In this document: piece by piece, positions 1 to 4,959 of the stretch | How positions within the stretch are numbered: position 1 is the first letter of the stretch | How the letters are laid out: each line of letters begins with the position of its first letter | Translations under genes and position numbers: made by a program | The notes under the pieces: model-generated | Databases searched by the model: none | Told to the model about the DNA's origin: nothing | What the model saw: the letters and a program-made list of their open reading frames with translations, nothing else | Origin: Flavobacteriales bacterium | GTDB lineage: Bacteria; Bacteroidota; Bacteroidia; Flavobacteriales_F; PHOS-HE28 | Assembly (NCBI GenBank): GCA_025455765.1 | Contig: JALOLX010000211.1 | Coordinates: 1 to 7,244, forward strand | Direction of reading: 5' to 3' | DNA: 7,244 nucleotides

Positions 1-180
1 GCCAGCCTCAGCCTGCGCATCGTGGACCTCAATGGCCGCGAAGTGCGCACCAGCAACAGCGCTGTGAACGCTGGCAACAACCGCCACAGCATCAACGTGG
101 CCGATCTGGAAGCCGGTATCTACCTGCTGCAGATCAGCGATGGCACACATAGCACCAGCCGTCGCTTCGTGAAGAACTGA
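1..180 (+). CDS. C-terminal end of a T9SS-secreted protein (type A sorting domain), partial
   Basis: The first 59 codons, read in frame from base 1 to the TGA at 178-180, are the end of a larger protein that starts left of the window. The text has the usual features of the Bacteroidota T9SS type A sorting domain (Por secretion tail family): a strand with L-R-I-V-D-L-N-G-R-E-V, a central G-N-N-R, then L-E-A-G-I-Y-L-L-Q-I and the terminal R-R-F-V-K-N. This beta-sandwich tail targets a protein to the T9SS outer-membrane translocon and is normally removed at the surface. The domain closely resembles the one ending at 2040 (D-x-N-G-R, then A-G-[IL]-Y-L-L, then R-F-V-K-[ND]), so the two genes are probably neighbouring secreted cargo proteins. 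What the missing N-terminal part does cannot be seen. A hairpin terminator follows 42 bases after the stop. Confidence 0.88.
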   Translation, partial: ASLSLRIVDLNGREVRTSNSAVNAGNNRHSINVADLEAGIYLLQISDGTHSTSRRFVKN

Positions 181-222
181 TGCACCATCTTCGGGCTGGC
201 CTCTCACCGGACGCCCCCCTTT

Positions 223-255
223 ACAAGAATGCCCGCCCTGTGCGGGCATTCTTGT
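223..255 (+). terminator. Hairpin terminator after the first secreted-protein gene
   Basis: A perfect 14-bp stem pairs 223-236 (ACAAGAATGCCCGC) with 242-255 (GCGGGCATTCTTGT) around the 5-base loop CCTGT. It lies between the stop at 180 and the next gene at 368. Downstream is TTGTTG rather than a clean T run, so the trailing signal is modest, but stem length, GC core and position all fit an intrinsic terminator for the gene ending at 180. The outer stem bases are A/T rich on both sides. Confidence 0.8.
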
Positions 256-367
256 TGTTGCATGTAGCCGAGATCGTTCGGCCCTGATCTTTTTTCCGCG
301 GCACCCAACCTTCGGATACAACGGACCGTGTATGCTGTTGAACGCCCGAAACACCGAACTTCATCCC

Positions 368-1792
368 ATGGAACGCACATTCCGCACACTCGCCTTCGGA
401 GCCTTGCTCGCCCTCGGGCAGCATGCCTTCGCCCAGCAACCTTACACGGTGATCATCACGGGCACCGTACAAGGCTGTCCGGGCAACACCCAGATCAGTA
501 TCGTGTCCTTGCCGGGAACATCACCAAGCGTGGATATCTCGGTACCCGTGCTTCCGCCCTCGTGCACCTTCACCGCCGTGCTGAACATGGCCACCCAAGG
601 CGGAGGGTTCACTCTCTCAACCCCCTGTCAGGGTGCGATGCTGCAGGAAGTGATCCAGTACCAGTTGGCACCCATCGAGGATACCACCATGGTCACTGCG
701 CTGCTCAACTGCGGCCCCACGTTGGATTGCTTGGGAGTGCCTGGGGGCTCATCGATCATTGGCACCCCCTGCACCACAGCCAATAGCGAACCAGGCGTGT
801 TCAACATGAACTGCGATTGCGTTCCGTTCTCTGCCGCGTGCACCGCCTGCTTCACGGTGGAGCAGGATACCCTGGGAGCGTTCACACCCTTCGTAGCCAA
901 CTTCTTTAGCTGCAGCAGCAGTGTGGGCGGCACCTACACATTGAACTGGGAAATGCCCGATGGCAGCGGCCCCTCAGGTCCCGCGACCACCTACACCTTC
1001 CCAGGCCCTGGCGTATACGAGGTGTGCCTGTGGATGGTGGGCAACACCAATAACTGTACCAGTACTTTCTGCGACAGCGTAATGGTGGACGAGAACGGTG
1101 TGGTGACCTCCTTATCCAACGTCACCTACGACTGCCTGCAGATCCCCAATGGACCCAACATGCCCGGCACAGCCTGCACCAACCCCGCCACGGGCGAGAC
1201 CGGCCTTTGGAGCGCTGACTGCCAGTGCCTGCCGGACACCAGCACCACCGGTTGCCAAGCTGGGTTCTGGGTGATCCAAGCCTACGAAGGTGACAGCCTG
1301 AACGGCGAAGTGACGCCCATCCCCAATGAGGTATGGGTGTGGAACCTGAGCAGCTCAGCGAGCACGACCTTCTCCTTGTCCGGTGCTACTACCAACGGAA
1401 GCAACTTGCTCATCATTGAACCTGGTTGCGCAACACCGCAGATCGGGGCAACGGTCGCAGGGACTGGCATCCCGTGGGGTACGGTCGTCATCTCCGTTAT
1501 TAACCCAACGGCTGTCACCTTGAGCAATATGTGCACCGCGACAGCCACCGGCATCTACACGTTCACCCAGGCCGATCAGACCTTTGCATTCGTTTGGGAC
1601 TTTGGCGATGGCACCACAAGTACGGAAGCCTATCCCACCCATGTCTATGCCACAGGAGGGCCCTACCAGCTCTGCCTGACCATGACGGACGGAGCGTGCT
1701 GCACCAGCACCTACTGCGACGAAGTGAGCATCGATGAGAACGGCATCTACAACGGGATGGTGATCGACGGTCGTCCGGGGCAGAAGCGCTGA
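368..1792 (+). CDS. Secreted PKD-repeat protein, T9SS cargo; main part, separated from its sorting domain by a frameshift
   Basis: A 474-residue reading frame. The ATG at 368 is preferred to the in-frame ATG at 332 because it puts a clean signal peptide first: MERTF, then a hydrophobic stretch, then AFA before QQ, with likely cleavage after residue 22. Residues 25-115 form a beta-rich N-terminal region. Residues about 118-246 and 253-460 are two related cysteine-rich units, each beginning D-C-L-x-x-P, carrying a PKD-like core and ending in C-T-S-T-[FY]-C-D followed by D-E-N-G. The second core has the classic W-D-F-G-D-G-T at 410-416. The first has W-E-M-P-D-G. A 71-residue insert (about 336-406) splits the second core. 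The frame ends in Q-K-R-stop just before a T9SS sorting domain that continues one frame back. Restoring one base at 1777-1780 gives one protein of about 557 residues. It is probably a surface or secreted adhesin-like or structural protein. No enzyme motif was seen. Confidence 0.85.
   Translation: MERTFRTLAFGALLALGQHAFAQQPYTVIITGTVQGCPGNTQISIVSLPGTSPSVDISVPVLPPSCTFTAVLNMATQGGGFTLSTPCQGAMLQEVIQYQLAPIEDTTMVTALLNCGPTLDCLGVPGGSSIIGTPCTTANSEPGVFNMNCDCVPFSAACTACFTVEQDTLGAFTPFVANFFSCSSSVGGTYTLNWEMPDGSGPSGPATTYTFPGPGVYEVCLWMVGNTNNCTSTFCDSVMVDENGVVTSLSNVTYDCLQIPNGPNMPGTACTNPATGETGLWSADCQCLPDTSTTGCQAGFWVIQAYEGDSLNGEVTPIPNEVWVWNLSSSASTTFSLSGATTNGSNLLIIEPGCATPQIGATVAGTGIPWGTVVISVINPTAVTLSNMCTATATGIYTFTQADQTFAFVWDFGDGTTSTEAYPTHVYATGGPYQLCLTMTDGACCTSTYCDEVSIDENGIYNGMVIDGRPGQKR
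1777..1780 (+). other. Probable one-base frameshift in a G run
   Basis: The upstream frame reads CGT-CCG-GGG-CAG-AAG-CGC-TGA, ending at 1792. Adding one G to this four-G run gives CGT-CCG-GGG-GCA-GAA-GCG-CTG-AAC, which leads without a stop into the sorting domain text L-R-T-W-P-N-P-V-S-D. The shift can be placed only to within a few codons, but the G run is the simplest site. It could be a sequence error, a true mutation or, less likely, ribosomal slippage: a tRNA on GGG (1778-1780) can re-pair perfectly on GGG at 1777-1779, but no standard slippery heptamer is present. Confidence 0.72.
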
Positions 1793-2040
1793 ACGAACTG
1801 CGCACCTGGCCCAACCCGGTGAGCGACCACCTGAACCTGAGCTTCCGCAGCACCTTGCGCGGCACCGTGCAACTGCAGCTCGTGGATGTCAACGGCCGCG
1901 TACACCGTACCACGAACGCCACCTTCACCACCGGCGACAACCGCATCGAACTGTCCACCGCTGAGCTGCCCGCCGGGCTGTATCTGCTTCGCATGGAGCA
2001 GGCCGGCCAGGCGCAAAGCATCCGCTTCGTGAAGGACTGA
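1780..2040 (+). CDS. T9SS type A sorting domain, C-terminal fragment of the preceding PKD protein
   Basis: Read from base 1780 this frame gives A-E-A-L-N-E-L-R-T-W-P-N-P-V-S-D, the typical opening of a Bacteroidota T9SS sorting domain. It continues through L-Q-L-V-D-V-N-G-R and L-P-A-G-L-Y-L-L-R to the terminal R-F-V-K-D and TGA at 2038-2040, about 86 residues in all. A free-standing sorting domain has no known use and there is no signal peptide, so this is the tail of the gene starting at 368, not a separate gene. A gene caller may start it at the GTG at 1819, which cuts off the conserved W-P-N-P motif and is unlikely to be a real start. Confidence 0.85.
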   Translation, partial: AEALNELRTWPNPVSDHLNLSFRSTLRGTVQLQLVDVNGRVHRTTNATFTTGDNRIELSTAELPAGLYLLRMEQAGQAQSIRFVKD

Positions 2041-2058
2041 ACCTCCCTACCATGAGGA

Positions 2059-2085
2059 CGGGCGCTCACACCAGGTGGGCGCCCG
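2059..2085 (+). promoter_or_regulatory. GC-rich hairpin just before the sigma factor start (terminator or leader structure)
   Basis: An 11-bp stem pairs 2059-2069 (CGGGCGCTCAC) with 2075-2085 (GTGGGCGCCCG), with one T-G wobble and a 5-base loop ACCAG. It begins 18 bases after the stop of the PKD protein and ends 15 bases before the ATG at 2101. No T run follows, so it is not a textbook intrinsic terminator. It could still end transcription of the cargo gene, act as a leaky terminator that lowers sigma expression, or fold in the sigma mRNA leader and limit access to the start codon. Confidence 0.55.
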
Positions 2086-2100
2086 CGCCTCGTGAAGGAC

Positions 2101-2661
2101 ATGATCAAGGAAGAGCTCATAGCCCGCTGCGGACGCGGCGAACCCAAGGCCCAGTACGAACTGTACAAGGCCTTGTACGGGTTGATGATGTCCGTATGTG
2201 GCCGGTACGAGCGCAACCGCCAGGATGCTGTGGCCCGCATGAACCAAGGCTTTCTGAAGGTACTGACGAACATCGACAAGCGGCGCCCCGAGGTCCCCTT
2301 CGAGCTCTGGGTAAGACGCATCATGATCAATACCGTGATCGACGAATACCGCAAGGACAGCCAACGCAAAGCCCAGGAAACACTGGATGTTCCCCTGGAC
2401 CAAAGCGCATTGGCCGAAGTGAACGAGTACCTGCGGCACATGGAGGCCGATGCCTTCGCCGAGCTGCTCAACAGGGTGCCCGAGATGTCGCGCAAGGTGT
2501 TCAACCTCTTCGCCATTGACGGGTATGCACATGCGGAGATCGCCGAGCTGCTCGGCATCAGTGAAGGCACATCGAAATGGCACGTGTCGCATGCGCGACA
2601 GGTGCTTCAACAGGCCATCGCCCAGCTTGCCGGGCGCAGCCTAAAGACCGAACTGCGATGA
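2101..2661 (+). CDS. ECF-type RNA polymerase sigma factor (sigma-70 family)
   Basis: A 186-residue protein, typical length for an extracytoplasmic-function sigma factor. It directs RNA polymerase to a dedicated promoter set. Region 2 lies at about residues 19-90 and includes W-V-R-R-I-M-I-N-T-V-I-D-E-Y-R, the usual W-hyphobic segment followed by the I-D-x-[YF]-R text of core-binding region 2. Region 4 is at about 115-175, with a helix-turn-helix at A-H-A-E-I-A-E-L-L-G-I-S-E-G-T-S-K-W-H (about 143-161), a wording common in Bacteroidota ECF factors. Between them is a short acidic linker, with no region 3. ATG 2101 is chosen. An in-frame GTG at 2092 would add three residues and sits closer to the hairpin at 2059-2085. 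No Shine-Dalgarno sequence at normal spacing is seen, as is usual in Bacteroidota. Its TGA overlaps the next gene's ATG, so the two are translationally coupled. The target genes are unknown. Confidence 0.92.
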   Translation: MIKEELIARCGRGEPKAQYELYKALYGLMMSVCGRYERNRQDAVARMNQGFLKVLTNIDKRRPEVPFELWVRRIMINTVIDEYRKDSQRKAQETLDVPLDQSALAEVNEYLRHMEADAFAELLNRVPEMSRKVFNLFAIDGYAHAEIAELLGISEGTSKWHVSHARQVLQQAIAQLAGRSLKTELR

Positions 2662-3707
2662 ACCTCGAGAACGAATTCGACGAACTGGCACGGCGCAAGC
2701 TGGAAGAGCGGAACATCCCCTTCCAGGAGAGCGACTGGCTGCAGGCCCAGGCCCTGTTGGCCCGCCAGAAGCGCAAGAGCGTGCGCATCTGGCCATGGAT
2801 GCTGGGTCTGCTGCTGGTGGGAAGCAGCACAGCCTGGTGGCTCAGCGGCCAAGAGGACGAAGCATCGGCACCGCTGGCAACCACACAAGCGCCCGCTGTT
2901 CCATCGCACACCACCACCGGTCCGATCACCTCTGAAGAACAGCCCTCGACACAGGACGCTGAGGCACAGATCGGCCCGGCTGCGACCAACAATGTGCCCA
3001 CCACCACTGGCGCCATGGTCATCGAGCCGAACACTGCCGAACAACGGCGCACCATTGGTCCATCGACCACATCCGCATCACAACTGGCAGGTTCTGCCTA
3101 CACAGCACAAGCGAACGCCACGGAACCGAGCACGAACGTTCAACAGAACACGCTGCCAAGCAACACCACTTCCCCAGCGACCGCACCACAAGGGCAGCGA
3201 GGCACACCCGCAACACCTGCCGCAGCACCTGCACAAGCCACCCATACGACCGGCACCAGCGGTGACGCACAGCCTTCCCCTGCTCAAGCCCCTGCGCAGT
3301 TGCCTCTCGCAGGCTCCTTCGATGCAACGCAGCACCAGGCTGCTCAAGATGCTCCCGCTCCACCTACCACATCGAACCCCGCATCTGAACAGTTGGTGTC
3401 CATCGGTGCCGGAGCGAAGTCCGATGTCACCGCGCGACCACTGCCCAACAGCCTTCGCAGCTCATCGCCCCGGACAGCGTGGCCGTTCAAGCCACACCGG
3501 CCGACAGCACTCCGGCGCCACAGGACAGCTTACCGAGCGCCTCGGCGGCGCCCGTTCCGTTGCAAGGCCCCACCGTGCGTTCCCCCTGGGAGGTCAGCGC
3601 GCTGGTCGGGCTGCGGCAGACCAATGCCACCTATCGGAGCGAACACATTGCAGCGGATGACCTGCGCATCACCGGACAACGCGCGCCCTTCTGCGGTGCA
3701 GAACTGA
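2658..3707 (+). CDS. Putative anti-sigma / membrane-anchored partner of the sigma factor, N-terminal part (cytoplasmic segment, membrane helix, long linker); frameshifted
   Basis: The start ATG at 2658 overlaps the sigma stop (ATGA at 2658-2661). An upstream in-frame start at 2577 lies inside the sigma gene and is rejected. Residues 1-43 are charged and helical (F-D-E-L-A-R-R-K-L-E-E-R, then I-P-F-Q-E-S-D-W), like the short cytoplasmic heads of Bacteroidota membrane proteins encoded beside ECF sigma genes. Residues about 44-62 are a membrane helix (I-W-P-W-M-L-G-L-L-L-V-G). From about 63 on, the chain is low-complexity Ala/Pro/Thr/Gln/Ser with no cysteine. Near 3440-3480 the frame becomes Arg/Pro/Cys-rich and unlike the rest, and the native frame resumes one base back. 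The last roughly 78 codons to 3707 are therefore probably out of frame. There is no zinc-binding H-x3-C-x2-C motif, so an anti-sigma role rests on position and topology. Repaired length with the barrel is about 562 residues. Confidence 0.75.
   Translation: MNLENEFDELARRKLEERNIPFQESDWLQAQALLARQKRKSVRIWPWMLGLLLVGSSTAWWLSGQEDEASAPLATTQAPAVPSHTTTGPITSEEQPSTQDAEAQIGPAATNNVPTTTGAMVIEPNTAEQRRTIGPSTTSASQLAGSAYTAQANATEPSTNVQQNTLPSNTTSPATAPQGQRGTPATPAAAPAQATHTTGTSGDAQPSPAQAPAQLPLAGSFDATQHQAAQDAPAPPTTSNPASEQLVSIGAGAKSDVTARPLPNSLRSSSPRTAWPFKPHRPTALRRHRTAYRAPRRRPFRCKAPPCVPPGRSARWSGCGRPMPPIGANTLQRMTCASPDNARPSAVQN
3468..3471 (+). other. Probable one-base frameshift in a C run
   Basis: The upstream frame reads TCA-TCG-CCC-CGG-ACA and continues in unnatural Arg-rich text. 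Adding one C to this four-C run gives S-S-P-P-D-S-V-A-V-Q-A-T-P, which continues the linker composition and leads into the beta-barrel. The downstream frame is open only from 3389 on (TGA at 3386-3388), which bounds the shift on the left. The change in composition places it near 3440-3480. Unlike the site at 1777, a -1 slip from CCC would land on GCC, so ribosomal slippage is poorly supported here. Confidence 0.65.
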
Positions 3708-4345
3708 TGCATACCGGTCGCAACCTGAGCTATGGCGCAGGCATCGGCTACGGCAGCTGGTCAGAGCAGGTGGACGTGGCTGCGCTGGACCGCACACGCA
3801 CCACGATCCGTCCCTACTGGATGCTCGTGCCCGTGGATACCACGCTGCTGATCATCACCGACACGCTCTTCCAAGGCACGGATTCCATGAGCTTCACTGG
3901 CATCAGCCAACCCAGCACGGTGAACGTGATCCGCCCCACAGCTGATACGACCACAGTGACCGAACGCCTGCGCGAAGCACGCACAGTAACCGTGCGCAGC
4001 AGCTATGTGGAAGTCGCCCCGCTCATCGATCTGCACGTGACACAGGCGCGCTGGACCCTGGGCGTGCGCGGTGGACCCACCGTGGGGCTGCTCTCCGGCC
4101 GTCGCGGCGAACTGCCGAGCCCTGGCGATGATGGTGGCGCACCGTTCCGTGAGGTGGCCTTCCGCGAGGTGATGCTGGGGTATCAAGCACGGGCCTACGT
4201 GCGCTACCGCTGGAACGCCGCGTGGAGCATTGGCCTCGAACCGATGATCGGCGGCACCCTGCTCGATACCTTCAACGAGGCCGGCGTGGAGCGTCGGGTG
4301 ACCGGCTACGGCGTGCTGATGAGCCTGACCTACCGCCTCCCGTGA
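3470..4345 (+). CDS. Outer-membrane beta-barrel domain, C-terminal part of the sigma-partner protein
   Basis: In this frame about 38 more residues of Pro/Ala/Ser linker are followed, from S-P-W-E-V-S-A-L-V-G-L-R on, by about 250 residues of alternating polar and hydrophobic strands: Y-G-A-G-I-G-Y-G-S-W, Y-V-E-V-A-P-L-I-D-L-H-V, W-T-L-G-V-R-G-G-P, L-G-Y-Q-A-R-A-Y-V-R-Y-R-W and W-S-I-G-L-E-P-M-I-G-G. The end, G-V-L-M-S-L-T-Y-R-L-P, has an aromatic residue near the C-terminus, as expected for outer-membrane barrels. The pattern suits an 8- to 10-strand barrel of the general PorT/OmpA-like kind. There is no signal peptide in this fragment, and a GTG start at 3479 would give a barrel without an export signal. 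That supports reading it as the tail of the gene starting at 2658, whose membrane helix provides export. Ligand or function is not visible. Confidence 0.8.
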   Translation, partial: PDSVAVQATPADSTPAPQDSLPSASAAPVPLQGPTVRSPWEVSALVGLRQTNATYRSEHIAADDLRITGQRAPFCGAELMHTGRNLSYGAGIGYGSWSEQVDVAALDRTRTTIRPYWMLVPVDTTLLIITDTLFQGTDSMSFTGISQPSTVNVIRPTADTTTVTERLREARTVTVRSSYVEVAPLIDLHVTQARWTLGVRGGPTVGLLSGRRGELPSPGDDGGAPFREVAFREVMLGYQARAYVRYRWNAAWSIGLEPMIGGTLLDTFNEAGVERRVTGYGVLMSLTYRLP

Positions 4346-4347
4346 TG

Positions 4348-4355
4348 TAGCTTGG
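4348..4355 (+). promoter_or_regulatory. Possible Bacteroidota -7 promoter element before the pyrophosphatase gene
   Basis: TAGCTTGG matches the Bacteroidota -7 consensus TAnnTTTG at all but one position and sits 4 bases before the ATG at 4360, a spacing that would give a very short leader. No convincing -33 TTG element was found about 20 bases upstream. The gene may instead be read through from the sigma operon, since only 14 bases separate it from the barrel gene's stop. Confidence 0.33.
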
Positions 4356-4359
4356 CGGC

Positions 4360-4959
4360 ATGCAAAGGCTCCTGTTGGGATCACTGCTGATCCTCACCGC
4401 ATGCAGCACGGAGCCGGAACACGCCACCATGAACGACCTGGAGCACCTACCCACCTGGCCTGAACCGGGGGTCCTGAACGCTGTCATCGAGATCTCAGCT
4501 GGCAGCGTGGAGAAGCGCCAGTATGACCCCGCCACGGGTACCTTTCCCATCGACCTGCGCAACGGCCTGCCCCGCATGATCCGCTTCCTGCCCTATCCGG
4601 CCAACTACGGATTCATCCCGGGCACCAAAATAAACAAGGAGGAAGGCGGCGACGGCGATGCGGTGGACGTGTTCGTCCTGTGCGGCGCGCTACCCAGTGG
4701 CACGGTCGTTCCGGTCGAACCCATCGGCATCATCGAACTACTCGACGCCGGCGAACGCGACGATAAGCTCATTGCCGTACCCGTGGACCCTGCCCTGCGC
4801 ACGGTGGAGGCCGATGACATCCACGAACTGCCTCAAGCAGCGCGCGATATCCTGGTGACCTGGTTGCTCAATTACGACCCGGAGGACGGTGCGCAGCTGG
4901 TGGCCGTGAAAGGACGCGCCGATGCTATTGCCACCGTGGAACGCTGGCAGCTGCGCTAA
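4360..4959 (+). CDS. Lipoprotein inorganic pyrophosphatase (family I)
   Basis: A 199-residue protein that should hydrolyse pyrophosphate to two phosphates. The N-terminus M-Q-R-L-L-L-G-S-L-L-I-L-T-A-C is a lipoprotein signal with lipobox L-T-A-C, so Cys15 would be lipidated and the enzyme would act outside the cytoplasm. The mature part follows the family I soluble pyrophosphatase fold: V-I-E-I-S-A-G (42-48), active-site Lys52, Y-P-A-N-Y-G-F-I (79-86), the acidic metal site G-D-G-D-A-V-D-V (97-104), L-L-D-A-G-E-R-D-D-K-L-I-A-V-P (127-141) and N-Y-D-P (171-174). Asp98, Asp100, Asp103, Asp129 and Lys136 match metal- and phosphate-binding residues of the E. coli enzyme. The Pro/Glu of the classic D-x-D-[PE]-x-D signature is Ala101. 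Lipoprotein pyrophosphatases of this type are known in Bacteroidota. The start follows the barrel gene by 14 bases. The stop TAA overlaps the stop of pheT on the other strand. Confidence 0.92.
   Translation: MQRLLLGSLLILTACSTEPEHATMNDLEHLPTWPEPGVLNAVIEISAGSVEKRQYDPATGTFPIDLRNGLPRMIRFLPYPANYGFIPGTKINKEEGGDGDAVDVFVLCGALPSGTVVPVEPIGIIELLDAGERDDKLIAVPVDPALRTVEADDIHELPQAARDILVTWLLNYDPEDGAQLVAVKGRADAIATVERWQLR

Noticed and set aside
271..295. AGATC...GATCT inverted repeat followed by six T, as a second terminator
   Set aside because: The stem is only 5 bp with a 10-base loop, too weak to call. The strong hairpin at 223-255 already explains termination.
331..338. TATGCTGT as a Bacteroidota -7 promoter element for the PKD gene
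   Set aside because: Only a loose match to TAnnTTTG, and no clear -33 TTG at the right distance.
332..367. Earlier in-frame ATG for the PKD protein
   Set aside because: It would put twelve polar residues before the signal peptide. The ATG at 368 gives a normal signal sequence.
1772..1792. Programmed -1 ribosomal frameshifting to add the sorting domain
   Set aside because: No X-XXY-YYZ heptamer and no clear stimulatory pseudoknot seen. A one-base loss in a G run is simpler, especially with a second similar break at 3468.
1563..2570. 335-codon open frame on the minus strand
   Set aside because: It runs antisense to the PKD, sorting-domain and sigma genes. Its Arg/Ser-rich text has no recognisable domain, as expected for chance open frames in GC-rich DNA.
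2577..2657. Upstream in-frame start for the sigma-partner gene
   Set aside because: It lies inside the region-4 coding sequence of the sigma gene and gives an unnatural N-terminus. ATGA overlap at 2658 is the usual arrangement.
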